Positions 47,080 to 57,410 of a stretch of DNA of 64,000 nucleotides are shown piece after piece. A program made the position numbers and the translations under genes. How positions within the stretch are numbered: the first letter of the stretch is position 1; the number at the start of each line of letters is the position of its first letter. Source of the DNA: Rana temporaria (Eukaryota > Chordata > Amphibia > Anura > Ranidae); contig NC_053493.1 in NCBI RefSeq assembly GCF_905171775.1, forward strand, positions 247,968,438-248,032,437, in the 5' to 3' direction. A model generated the notes under the pieces. That model did not search any database. It had not been told where the DNA came from and saw only the letters and a program-made list of their open reading frames with translations.

Positions 47080-47635
47080 CCTGGCCCTGGGACAGCACTG
47101 CCAGCATACTCTAAATTTAAGAAAAAAGTCACTGCCAGTCCCTTCTCATAAATTGCACCACCTGTGTCACGGTCATTGTAAAACAAAGTCTCTAAATATC
47201 TCATTAGCTCTGTTCTTTCCATTCTCTTCTCCTCCCTATGTAGCTTTAGATTGGAGGAGAAGAGCGGTCACGTGACACGCCCATGAAACATCATAGGAGA
47301 GCAGTCACATGACCGGGTCCATGAAATAACAAAGCTTATGAGGTATTTAGAGGCTTTGTTTTACAATGACAGTGACACAGGAGGAGCAGTGTATCAGAAG
47401 GGGCTGACAACGATTTTTTCTTAACTTTAGAGCAGGGATATGCAATTAGCGGACCTCCAGCTGTTGCAGAACTACAAGTCCCATGAGGCATAGCAAGACT
47501 CTGACAGCCACAAGCATGACACCCAAAGGTAGAGGCATGATGGGAATTGTAGTTTTGCAACATCTGGGATGTCCGCTAATTGCATATCCCTGCTTTAGAG
47601 TATGCTGGCAGTGCTTTCCCAGGAGACTGGGGGTC
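47080..47635. mobile_element. large inverted-repeat element with MITE in right arm
   Basis: The left arm (about 47080-47210, with GCACTGCCAGCATACTCTAA, TTGTAAAACAAAGTCTCTAA) is mirrored by the right arm (about 47345-47432 and 47601-47630). The right arm is split by the hAT MITE 47433-47592. Outer borders were not determined. Confidence 0.7.
47433..47592. mobile_element. hAT-type MITE
   Basis: Ends CAGGGATATGCAATTAGCGG and CCGCTAATTGCATATCCCTG, perfectly complementary, with exact 8-bp duplication CTTTAGAG (47425-47432, 47593-47600). Confidence 0.93.
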
Positions 47636-48233
47636 TCCTGGTAGTGCAGGGTGGCTGTATAATTAAAGGGACTGTGTACTGTGCATGGTGAGGGGGCTGT
47701 GTAATGTAAACAGGGCTGCATATTGTGTCTCTAACTGATTTCTTCCTGAAACTTCCCTCTTAAAATTACACCAATAAATAAGGTACCGTAATTGATAACT
47801 AGAAAGACGATAATTATACCTAATCCAAATGTTGCATGCCATTTACAATACTACCAATGCCTTCACATTGCTCATAACTTTTATAATATAGCTGAAGGTA
47901 AGAAACACCTTTTACAATGTACATTGTAACATATTAAAGAATAAGATGACCTTAAATAAACACATACATTAGGTAAATATATAAAGCCTGTGATGAATTA
48001 ATTCTGAATATATAAAACATGCCATTACAATGTTTTTCATAGAGGAGAAAAAAATATTTTTGAAGTGTGTGCATGACTTGTGGCTGGAAGGCAGCGCCTA
48101 TTCAGCAGCCACTCCATAACACGACATGTATATTTTATGCTTTCATGCACTACTGCCTTGTATTAATACAGTTTTCAGCTGTGTACTAGTCATTTCCTAT
48201 TTTTTAATCATGCTGCTCTGTTTCAGCACTCAC

Positions 48234-48326
48234 CTTGGAACAGAAGGCTATGGCAGGAGTTAATCCACTTGTAATGGCCAAACCCAATAAAATGTAAACA
48301 AATCCTATGGAATATGAATACAGAAC
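48234..48326 (-). CDS. SLC35B3: SLC35B3 coding exon
   Basis: 93-bp exon of exactly 31 codons, phase 0 at both ends, with acceptor TTTTTCAG and donor GTGAGT. It encodes a hydrophobic stretch starting VLYSYSIGFVYILLGL and ending PAIAFCSK, one transmembrane helix and a loop. The junction SEM|VLYSYS with the exon at 61447-61544 agrees with the known order of the protein, even though 13.1 kb of intron including a 6 kb retrotransposon separates them. Confidence 0.92.
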
Positions 48327-49039
48327 CTGAAAAATTAAACACTCATTTGAAAAAGGTAATAGAGACTTGCCAGCACTGTTCACAGAGGCCTGAAATCTAA
48401 CACAACCATTTTTACATAATGCTCTCCAGAATACTAGAGTATATTTGCATATAAAGATTACTTTGATTATGCAAAAAAAAAAAAGGTTGTTACAAGAAAA
48501 TATACAAGTACAGGGCCTCAGAAGAAATATATACTCCACAGACCCCTTTCTCATTTACAAAGACCTTAAAAGAGCAATACATGTTTGACATTTGGTATAA
48601 AAGGGAGTAAAAAATTAATGTCTTATATAGATACATAGTTATTTTTATTTAAATTACAATCCAGTCATATGCAGTGCTTTACATTACAGCACATGTAGTG
48701 TTTGGCCTTACTAGCAGTACAAATTCCTATGCCCCAGTTCATTCACAAAACTGACTGAGCAGAGTAAAGCTTTTTAAGAGAAATTGGTTAATCTTTCTAC
48801 ACATGAAATCCTCCTCATACCTTTATGAAATAATTTCTCCCCACAGGTATCAATATGAGAAAACCAGGCAAACTTCAGTTTCCCACAGGAACTTTGCAAG
48901 CCCTGAACATAGCCGCAAACCTCATGCCCTTGTTGTTTTGTTGTTTTTTAAACAAGGGCATGGGAAAGTTAGGCATGGTCATAAAATAAATAAAAAAGGG
49001 ATTTTTAATACAGCTTACCTGTAAAATCCTTTTCTTGGA

Positions 49040-49180
49040 GTACATCACGGGACACAGAGCGGCATATTCATTACTATGTGGGTTATATGGAGTACCTTCA
49101 GGTGATGGACACTGGCAATCTCAAACAGGAAGTGCCCCTCCCTATATAACCCCCTCCCATAGGAGGAGTACCTCAGTTTT
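49040..49180 (+). repeat. DIRS 3' inverted terminal repeat
   Basis: 141 bp identical to the reverse complement of 54825-54965. The outermost 3' segment extends to 48993. Confidence 0.93.
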
Positions 49181-49228
49181 GTAGCAAGCAGTATGCCTCC
49201 CAAAATGGTCCCCATAAGAGGGGTGGGA

Positions 49229-49346
49229 GCTCTGTGTCCCGTGATGTACTCCAAGAAAAGGATTTTACAGGTAAGCTGTATTAAAAATCCCTTTTTCTTT
49301 CTCGTACATCACGGGACACAGAGCGGCATATTCATTACTATGTGGG
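49229..49346. repeat. DIRS internal complementary region
   Basis: Left part 49229-49296 pairs with 48993-49060, and right part 49294-49346 pairs with 54923-54975. The two overlap by three bases (TTT), giving the circle-junction sequence expected when the two element ends are fused. Confidence 0.9.
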
Positions 49347-49505
49347 ATGTCCCAAAGCAATGCTTACAATGAGGGGAGGGAGAACATCTTCCCAAGACAA
49401 AAGGATTTAATTTAGAGATATACTCAAATCATAATAAATCCAACTTAGTTGAGAAAAATAATTTTTAAATTTAACTGAAAAGGGAGCCCCCGGAATCCGA
49501 GGGTC

Positions 49506-50590
49506 TCAAACTGCAGCCTGCAGCACTGCCTGCCCAAAGGCTGTATCAGTATTCCTTCTTACGTCCAACTGGTAGAATTTTGTAAACGTGTGGACAGAAG
49601 ACCAGGTTGCCGCCTTGCAAACTTGAGCCATAGAGATCTGGTGGTGTGCTGCCCAGGAGGCGCCCATGGCCCTAGTAGAATGAGCCTTTAATGATAACGG
49701 AGGAGGCAACCCTTTCAAGCCGTAGGCCTGAGTGATTAACTGTTTAATCCATCTCGAGATGGTGGATTTTGCAGCTGCCTGCCCCTTCTTGGGCCCATCC
49801 GGTAAAATGAACAACACATCTGTTTTCCGGATCTTCTCTGTAGCTTTAAGATAGGCCTTCATGGCCCTGACAATATCCAAGGTATGCAGCAACCCTTCCT
49901 TTCTGGAAGTAGGTTTAGGGAAGAAGGATGGTAATACCAAATCCTGGTTTAGATGAAAACTGGATATAACCTTCGGTAGGAAGGAAGGATGAGGGCAGAG
50001 AACGACCTTGTCCTTATGTAAAATAAGATATGGTTCCTTACAGGATAAGGCTGCCAGTTCCGAGACTCTTCTGGCGGAAACTATGGCGACCAAAAATACT
50101 AACTTCCTTGTTAGTAAAACCAAAGGAATTTCAGCCAACGGCTCAAAAGGTTGTTTCTGTAAACTTGACAGAACAAGATTTAAATCCCACGGACAAAGCG
50201 GGGATTTAACTGGAGGATTAATACGTAAGACCCCTTGAAGGAAGGTCTTAACTAGCGAGTGGGTGGCCAGCGGCCGCTGAAAGCACACTGACAAAGCTGA
50301 AATCTGTCCCTTGATTGTGCTTAATGCCAGTCCTTTATCCACTCCTAGCTGGAGAAAACTTAATACTCTATCGATGGTAAACTTGCGAGAAAGCCATCGC
50401 TTGGACTCACACCAGCCTACATAGGCCTTCCAGACCCTGTAATAAATCACCCTGGAGACCGGTTTCCTGGCTCCGATTAGGGTAGAGATTACTTTCTGAG
50501 ACAGACCTCTACCCCTGAGAATCAGGGATTCAGCTTCCAGGCCGTCAAATTTAGATGCCGTAAGGCAGGGTGGAGGATCGGACCTTGCGA
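49506..50590 (-). CDS. DIRS tyrosine recombinase
   Basis: Integrase replacement of DIRS elements, which recombines the circular cDNA into the genome. The protein-like part begins near ASKFDGLEAESLILRGRG (about 50570), just overlapping the RT stop at 50522, and runs about 358 residues to a TGA at 49506-49508. Catalytic features: the arginine box in VSARRVSELAAL, the HSTRAMGASWAAH box (His and Arg three residues apart) and the nucleophile Tyr in TFTKFYQLDV, codon 49572-49574. An N-terminal SAM-like binding domain (VSRVIYYRVWKAYVGW) precedes it. The frame stays open upstream to 52358 through the RT gene, but that portion does not look like protein. How translation starts is not visible. Confidence 0.92.
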
Positions 50591-52681
50591 TAGTAGGTCT
50601 GGCCGTAGAGGAAGAGTCCAAGGGTCTCCCACTACCATCTTCAGGATTAGTGAATACCATGCCCTTCTGGGCCATGCTGGAGCTACCAGGATGACTGGTA
50701 TGTGCTCCACCCTGATCCTGCGCAGCAGGCGGGGTAGTAACTGGAGCGGGGGAAATGCATAAAGAAGTTTGAACTGATGCCAAGGGCAAACTAACGCATC
50801 GGTTCCGCAGGCTCTGGGATCCCTTGTGCGGGACATGAACCTGTCTAGCTTCTTGTTTAGTCTCGATGCCATGATATCCACGTCCGGCACTCCCCACTTC
50901 TGGCAGAGTGTCTGAAAGACCTGTGGATGCAGAGACCACTCCCCCGGCAATAGAGTCTGGCGACTTAAGAAGTCTGCCTGTAGGTTGTCCACTCCGGGAA
51001 TGAATATAGCCGATATGCAGGGCACATGGGCTTCTGCCCACAAGAAAATCAAGCTCACTTCTTTCTGAGCGGCTTGACTCTTGGTTCCCCCTTGGTGATT
51101 TATGTATGCCACCGCCGTGGCATTGTCCGATTGTATTCTCACCGGGAACCCCTGCAGTTTGGACGTCCAAGCCCTGAGGGCTAGTCGGGCAGCTCTGAGC
51201 TCCAAGATATTGATGGGCAACTGCTTCTCTGCCGCTGCCCAAGTGCCCTGGCGAGTGCAACCATCCAAAATTGCTCCCCAGCCGATCAGGCTGGCGTCTG
51301 TGGTTACTATCTTCCAGGTCACAGGACTGAACGTCCTTCCCTTCAGGAGATTCTGAGGGTTTAACCACCAAGATAGACTTTGCCGGACTCTTGGTGAGAG
51401 TGGCAAAGGAATTTCCAAGGCCTGAGGCCTCTTGCTCCATGCTGACAGGATGGCTGCCTGCAAGATGCGAGTGTGGCTCTGAGCATACGGTACCGCCTCG
51501 AAGGTGGCCACCATCTTGCCTAGTAGCCGCATACATAGGCGAACAGTTGGCTTTCTCTTGCTCAGAACTATTTGTATTAGCTCTTTGATGGCCTTGACCT
51601 TTAATAGAGGTAGGAACACCTTCTGTTGTTCTGTATCCAATCTCATGCCGAGATATTCCAGCTGCCTTGTGGGCCGAAATGCTGATTTGTCTCGATTTAG
51701 GACCCAGCCGAACCTCTCGAGGTACTGAACCGTGAGGGCGACTGCTCGTTCCAGGCCAGGAAACGAGTGGTCTACGACCAAGAGGTCGTCCAGGTAAGCT
51801 AGGACCGTGACCCCTTGGGTCCTTAGATTGGCTAGGATTGGGGCTAGGACCTTCGTGAATACCCGGGGGGCCGTAGCCAACCCGAAGGGGAGCGCCACAA
51901 ATTGGAAATGACGCTGAGCCACCGAGAAGCGTAGAAATACCTGATGTGGCTGAAAAATTGGCACATGAAGGTAAGCATCCTTTATGTCTATGGACGCCAT
52001 GAAGTCGTCCTTCTGGAGCACGGCGACAGCTGACCGAATAGTTTCCATCCGGAATGAGCGGACCTTTAGGTACGCATTTACTCCCTTTAAGTCCAAAATT
52101 GGCCTGACATCGCCGTTGGGCTTTGGGATGATAAACAGGTTGGAGTAGAACCCCAAGCCCTGTTCCCGGACTGGTACTTCTACCATCACCTTCTGGCATA
52201 GCAGATGATTCAATGCCGCCATCAACGCGGCTCCCTTCACCGGGTTGCCTGGTACTCTTGACTCCTGGTAATGAGGAGGAGGGAATTCTGAAAATTCTAG
52301 TTTGTAGCCCGTGGCCACGGAAGACCGTACCCAGCAGTCGGGAATGCTGGCCTCCCAAACTTCTGCAAAGAGACGTAGCCTTCCCCCCACCATCGTGGGT
52401 GGGGGCGCCCCTTCATAAGGCCGACTTGGGGGCTGGCTTCGCAGGCTTGCGGTACCACTGCTTCTTGCCCCCAGTGGCTTGGCCTTGTGGCTTATTGTTA
52501 AAGCCTGATCTTGCAGGAGGCCGTCGATACTGTCTGGTATTAGAGGGCCCCTGTCCCGGGGAGGGCTGGCGCTTAAACGCGGGCCCTCTGGCTTTCTTCT
52601 CGACTGGCAAGAGAGTGCTTTTGCCGCTTGATATAGTCTGAATATATCTATCCAGATCTTCTCCGAAGAGTCGTCCTCCAT
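50522..52681 (-). CDS. DIRS reverse transcriptase / RNase H / methyltransferase-like protein
   Basis: 719-residue intact frame. Reverse transcriptase spans about residues 170-350: SIDIKDAYLHV has the first catalytic Asp at 232, ALPFGLATAP follows, and the LAYLDD box has Asp 298-299. RNase H spans about 455-575 with the acidic set Asp462 (TTDASLIGWG), Glu494 (ILELRA), Asp519 (IQSDNA) and Asp570 (NLQADFLSR). The C-terminal 130 residues (VDIMASRLNKKLDRF, VAPAWPRRAWY) match the DAM-methyltransferase-like tail of DIRS elements. Whether that tail is enzymatically active is unknown. The N-terminal 110 residues overlap gag in another frame, so the real start may be lower, around the PPTMVGGRLRLF region, or reached by frameshifting. 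Confidence 0.92.
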   Translation of the reverse strand: MEDDSSEKIWIDIFRLYQAAKALSCQSRRKPEGPRLSASPPRDRGPLIPDSIDGLLQDQALTISHKAKPLGARSSGTASLRSQPPSRPYEGAPPPTMVGGRLRLFAEVWEASIPDCWVRSSVATGYKLEFSEFPPPHYQESRVPGNPVKGAALMAALNHLLCQKVMVEVPVREQGLGFYSNLFIIPKPNGDVRPILDLKGVNAYLKVRSFRMETIRSAVAVLQKDDFMASIDIKDAYLHVPIFQPHQVFLRFSVAQRHFQFVALPFGLATAPRVFTKVLAPILANLRTQGVTVLAYLDDLLVVDHSFPGLERAVALTVQYLERFGWVLNRDKSAFRPTRQLEYLGMRLDTEQQKVFLPLLKVKAIKELIQIVLSKRKPTVRLCMRLLGKMVATFEAVPYAQSHTRILQAAILSAWSKRPQALEIPLPLSPRVRQSLSWWLNPQNLLKGRTFSPVTWKIVTTDASLIGWGAILDGCTRQGTWAAAEKQLPINILELRAARLALRAWTSKLQGFPVRIQSDNATAVAYINHQGGTKSQAAQKEVSLIFLWAEAHVPCISAIFIPGVDNLQADFLSRQTLLPGEWSLHPQVFQTLCQKWGVPDVDIMASRLNKKLDRFMSRTRDPRACGTDALVCPWHQFKLLYAFPPLQLLPRLLRRIRVEHIPVILVAPAWPRRAWYSLILKMVVGDPWTLPLRPDLLSQGPILHPALRHLNLTAWKLNP

Positions 52682-53676
52682 GGAAGGGAAACCCTACCAG
52701 GAGCTTTTTGCATGGGGGCTCAGCCTCCCAACTCTTCAACCATAAGAGCCTTCTCATATGGATTAGAAATAAGGATAAACGTGATGCCTGCTGGATGGAG
52801 TCCTTGATAGCATCCACCGTAAAGCGTATAGCCCTCGGTATATCCGAAAATTCCTCTGCCTGCTGGGCAGGGATAAGTTTAAGCATTTGCTTAGTCTTAT
52901 CTGATAATGCTTGGGTAATTCCAATAGCAGCCACAGCGGGCTGAACTATCGCCCCTGCTGAAGTAAAGGAGGCTTTCAGTAATGTTTCCAAGCGTTTATC
53001 AACCGGATCCTTAAACACCTGTACGTTTTCCACCGGACAAGTTAAAGATTTGTTCACATAGGAGATGGCTGCGTCCACCGCCGGGGGCGCCCATCTTTTG
53101 GAGAATTTCTCCTCCATAGGATATAAAACAGAGAATTTTTTAGGTGGTAAAAAGACTCTATCTGGCTTAATCCAATCCTGAAACATGACCTCCTCGAGTA
53201 GAGGATGGATCGGGAAAACTGCGTTGCTTTGAGGCGTTCTTAAAGAGCCTAAAGCTGAAACCGCCGATACTTGAGGTTCTGGTATGGGTAACTTAAATGC
53301 CTCATGGACCATGTCCGTTAAGGCCTGAACCCACAAACTTTCCCCTTGGGAGGCTGAACCAGACCCCTCAGTATCCAGATCCTCGATCTCTGAACCACCC
53401 TGGTCCAAAGCGTCAAGTCTATCCAATTCCCCTAGGGAAAGGATTTCTGTGTCTGTGGGGTTCTTGCTCGGGTGACGGAGACCTAGTCCGCTTTCTACCC
53501 GATATAGCTTTAGCTAGCCTTTTTGCCATTCTTTTCTCTAGTTCACCTAAAGAAACAGCAAGAACTCTCTCAGTGACAAAGCCGGGGTTGGACTGACCTG
53601 GATCAGCCCCAGCACCAGATCCCCCAGGTCCCATCAAGGCGTGCCCTGATATGTCCTGTGGGGAAAGCAGCGGCAT
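52413..53676 (-). CDS. DIRS gag-like protein (two frames, one-base shift)
   Basis: First frame of the DIRS element. An 85-residue N-terminal part (start at 53676, MPLLSPQDISGHALM, rich in basic residues, RSPSPEQEPHRHR) runs into a stop at 53419. The main 337-residue part continues in the next frame from about 53430 and ends APKSAL at 52413. The two frames overlap around 53420-53440 at a C-run, so either one base was gained or lost or ribosomes shift there. The C-terminal third is rich in R, G, P and Q (RQPSPGQGPSNTRQYRRP), as in nucleic-acid-binding gag tails. No zinc knuckle is visible. It overlaps the RT frame by 269 bases. Gag identity comes from position and composition. Confidence 0.7.
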
Positions 53677-54824
53677 AGCCGTGTCTGAGCCCTCGGATTT
53701 TGCGGGGGAATCCCCACCCGAGGTACACCTGCTATCACCCAGCCACAGATGTAGCTAAGGGGATCTGTCGGTTTGGGAGCGATAGAGACTAACGCCCAAA
53801 CTGAGAAGGGAGATCAGCAGTTCTTTCCCTTCTTCTTTTTTTTTTGAAGAGGAAAAGAAACCACTCTGTCTCCCACTAAGTATTGTCAATAGCCATCTGC
53901 TGAAAAAAGGAAAAGAAAACCTATCTGTAGGTTTGACAGTCCTTAGAAAAAACTGCAATTCTTCCTTTCGCCACCGGGTGTCCTCGGCGTGCTCCGCTCT
54001 GTGTCCTCCTCTCCTCTAGCTCAGGATGACACTGAGCTCTTGGCAGCTACTGGAAGGACCTCCCCTTCCTTTATTTGTGATTCGCCGCCCACCGGGACGC
54101 GCCCCCACCACGGAAACGGCGCGAAAATCGTTTATATCTCGGGCGCGCGCGCCCGTCGGCGGGGGCCATCACACATGGAGGACGGAGCAGCGCAGGCACC
54201 CAGGCAGGTAAGCCCTTTAGGTAGGTCACAGACCTCCTTTTAGCATGGGAAAAAGACTCCCCTCTTACAGAGATCCCACACCTAGCGCCAGCAGCCCAGC
54301 TAAACAACACTTACCAGGGAGGTCACATATTACTGGGGAAAAAAGATTGAATCATCCTGTCTCTGTCATAGACATAGTGATTCCTTGCCAATGCAGAGCA
54401 TACCCAGGCCTGTCCCCCTGTGCACCCCCTGTAGGGAACCTGCTAAGAACCAAGTTCCGCAAGCTCCCCCAATACTTACCTGCTCCATGCCGCAGGACTT
54501 TTGCACAGCAAGAGGTCCAATCTTCCCCCATCTCCGTGGGTGGCGTCTAGACCTTCAGGCCCTGGGTTCCTATGAAGGAGCCACTGTCCTGGGCCCATAT
54601 AGCACCCTGGCAACAGAAACATTAGGCCCCCAAAAGTTTCTAAGTTCTGGGCCCAGGGTCCAGCTCTCTGAACAGAAAGCATTATGGGCTACACCCCAAT
54701 GGTTTGGGGTCCGGTTGCTGACCACTTTAGCACTGAGGCCTTTGGACAGAACCGGTTAGCCCACCTTAATCCCAAGGATGTGGAGGTAAGCTAAACCATG
54801 ACCAACACCTAAGACACTGGCGAA
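53677..54824 (-). other. DIRS 5' leader
   Basis: About 1.15 kb between the 5' terminal repeat and the gag-like frame. No credible coding frame. It should hold the promoter and leader of the element. It includes a GC-rich stretch near 54100-54180 (GGCGCGCGCGCCCG core). Confidence 0.5.
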
Positions 54825-54975
54825 AAAACTGAGGTACTCCTCCTATGGGAGGGGGTTATATAGGGAGGGGCACTTCCTGTTTGAGATTGCCAGTGTCCAT
54901 CACCTGAAGGTACTCCATATAACCCACATAGTAATGAATATGCCGCTCTGTGTCCCGTGATGTACGAGAAAGAAA
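54825..54975 (-). repeat. DIRS 5' inverted terminal repeat
   Basis: Mate of 49040-49180. The outer 53 bp (54923-54975) are copied in reverse complement at 49294-49346. Confidence 0.93.
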
Positions 54976-55014
54976 TACACTTCAGCGTGAAGAGGGTCTT
55001 TTATTGCGCCTTAA

Positions 55015-55508
55015 AGGGGTTGTAAAGGTACAATTTTTTTCCCTAAATAGCTTCCTTTTCCTTAGTGCAGTCCTCCTTCACTTACCTCATCCTTCCATTT
55101 TTCTTTTAAATGTCCTTATTTCTTCTGAGAAATCCTCACTTCCTGTTCTTCTGTCTGTAACTCCACATAGTAATGCAAGGCTTCCTCCTTGGTGTCAAAC
55201 TCGTCCCCTCCCTTGGACTACAGGAGAGTCAGGACGCTCTCTACGTCGCAGATAAACAAAGCAGCTGTGTGTTAGTGGGCGTCCTGACTCTCTTGTAGTC
55301 CAAGGGAGGGGGGGAGCACAACACTCCACACCAGGGAGAAAGCCTTGCATTACTGTGTGTAGTTACAGACAGAAGAACAGGAAGTGAGGATTTCTCAGGA
55401 GAAATAAGGACATTTAAAAGCAAAATCAGAGAATGAGGTAAGTGAAGGAGGACTGCAAGGTAAAGGAAGCCATTTAGCAAAAAAAAAAAAAAAATTGTAC
55501 CTTTACAA
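55015..55508. mobile_element. TTAA foldback MITE, right end disrupted
   Basis: TTAA at 55011-55014, starts AGGGGTTGTAAAGG just 40 bases from the DIRS end. The right arm is present to TTGTACCTTTACAAAGGG but lacks the clean CCCCT-TTAA. Related to 30928-31350 (same inner words). Confidence 0.8.
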
Positions 55509-55535
55509 AGGGAAACAAAAAAAAAATCCTTTGCA

Positions 55536-55700
55536 ATTTTTCTCAACTCCAGTCATCAAGTACCCCAAACAGGTAATGTTTTCACGATTTCCCTCAGATG
55601 AAACGGCTGTGGTGAAACTGATCAAATCATCTGTGCAAAATAACGGAAAGCCTGAAAACATGACTTATTGGGGGGTACTTGAGGACTGGCGTTGAGAAAC
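55536..55700. mobile_element. short MITE with TTCTCAACTCCAGTC ends
   Basis: TTCTCAACTCCAGTCATCAAG at the left is matched by GAGGACTGGCGTTGAGAA at the right; about 160 bp, non-coding, in the DIRS-bearing intron. A known type of amphibian dispersed repeat, in my judgement. Confidence 0.65.
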
Positions 55701-57158
55701 ATTGCTTTAGAAAGGACCTCCACGTGCAGTTAGGGAGCAGTACGATGTAGTCCTCTATGGCCTCTTGCATGCTGCAGCTTGAAAAGGCTCAGTACAGTTT
55801 TTTTTTATAGCGCTAAAATACGGCCCATTAATTGTAATGTGCCTATTCACACAGGAGCGTAAACAAAGTGTCGTGCATAAGAAAGAAAGAAAAAAAAAAT
55901 GATAAATTTGCATTTTTGGTCAGTAATTTATGCCTAATGCGTGCAAATGTCTATTTGCATATTGTGCCGACCGAGAACGCGAGAATAAAATTTGCGCAAA
56001 AATACGCAATCGCATAAACACGAAAATTAACAAAAAAAAAAAAAAAAACGCCCTGAAAAAGTTACTTGGGTGATGTGATTGACCAAATATAATGACCACA
56101 TTTTGTCAATGACCTCACCCAGGATCCCTGGCCAGTTTGTTTAGGAACAGAAGCCAGCTGGGAATTTGTCACTTGCAACATAAAACAGTGTAAGAGCCGT
56201 ACGCTGGTTTATTTTATAATTTTTTGGGGTGTTTTGTGTAAAAATGTGTATTGCCTCTTTGGGGTGGGGGGGGGGACTTGTGGGGCCCCCCTAAATATTC
56301 ACAGACCCAAATCCAGGCACACAGGCTGGATGATCAAGAAAGTAAGTGTTCATCCTCCAGAACCACATGCCTTACAAAAATAAAAATAAACAAAACAATA
56401 TTCCCCGATGTAAATGCAATATCAATAACTGTGTCCAGCGATGTAGATCCTTGTCAATCATGATGACCTGCTACCCGACGAGGTTTTTCCATTACACGAC
56501 TGCCACAAAATGACAGATCCCTGGCCAGCTGCTCTATGTAAACAAAATGTAAAATAATTCTACACTTGAGTTCTAGTTTAAGAAATAAAATCTTCTTAAC
56601 CAGCTACCATCACCATGCCCCGATACAAGGTATTAAACAAACGAAACATGTGTGGTGTTACCATTAATAAAAAATGTATAATATAAATATTGTGATTTGA
56701 TAACTGAACTAAAGTATTCGCTGCAAAAGATGCCATTGTGCAAAAATATGAACAATCTCCCCGTAATTGTGCAAAAGTGAACCTGAAAGTGCTGAAGTGC
56801 CAAAAAACAATCCTGGAATAACTTAATTTGGTTGATAAATCATGAATAAAGCACGCCAAGAGAATGTGAATGTCCTGCAGAACTCATGTGTGGAAATCTT
56901 CACACCACACCGCTGTGAAAAACATGTCTCTTACCAGAAGACAATGAACCACTTTGTACAAAAAAGTGGCAACCACCCCAACCTATAACTAGCTTTTGCA
57001 GTACGGTGCGCGTGGAAGGGCAACGCACATCACAAAAAACAAAGATATCCCAGCGTGCTTACCAGCTGGCATGCAAACAAAAACAAAAAACAAATTGACC
57101 CAGTCTTACTATTCACGTTCGAAACAATGGTTTTTGTTTGCACAGAGGGGTTGATTTA
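55701..57158. other. SLC35B3 intron, no recognised feature
   Basis: AT-rich intronic sequence with A-runs (about 56030-56050) and a G-run at 56261-56275. No exon or clear element. Confidence 0.3.
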
Positions 57159-57410
57159 GAGCCGGTTCACACTGGGGCGACTTGTCAGGCAACTCAGCCA
57201 CCTGACAAGTCGCGTCCCATTCTAGTCAATAGAACCGTTTTAACAGGAGCGATGCAAGTCGCTCCGACTTAGAAAAAGGTTCTTGTATGACTTTGGGGGC
57301 GACTCGGGGCGACTTGCATTGACTTCTATACAGAAGTCATTTTGCAAGTCGCCTCTGAAGTCGTCTTCAGGATGCCCCCGAAGTCGTGCCGCCCCAGTGT
57401 GAAACGGCTC
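57159..57410. mobile_element. MITE with GAGCCGGTTCACACTGGGGC ends
   Basis: Ends GAGCCGGTTCACACTGGGGC and GCCCCAGTGTGAAACGGCTC, with inner ACTTGCATTGACTTCTATAC-type words. TTA/TTG flanks. Same group as 45710-45914. Confidence 0.78.

Larger units (their letters stand above)
48993..54975 (-). mobile_element. complete DIRS-type tyrosine-recombinase retrotransposon
   Basis: 5,983-bp element on the minus strand, inside an SLC35B3 intron and in the same orientation as the gene. It has frames for gag, RT/RNase H/methyltransferase-like and tyrosine recombinase. Ends: 49040-49180 is the perfect reverse complement of 54825-54965 (141 bp, inverted terminal repeats). Just inside the 3' repeat is an internal complementary region: 49229-49296 perfectly complements the 3' outer end 48993-49060 (68 bp), and 49294-49346 complements the 5' outer end 54923-54975 (53 bp). 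This is the layout of the DIRS family, which replicates through a circle and inserts by YR without target duplication; none is seen. Perfect repeat arms and long frames suggest a young copy. One frameshift in gag is the only visible defect. Confidence 0.93.

Noticed and set aside
49506..52358. 950-residue open frame as one protein
   Set aside because: Only the last 358 or so residues look like a tyrosine recombinase. The upstream part overlaps the clearly conserved RT/RNase H frame and has no domain.
54825..54975. DIRS terminal repeats as LTRs of a conventional retrovirus-like element
   Set aside because: The repeats are inverted, there is no integrase or protease, and a tyrosine recombinase plus internal complementary region are present.
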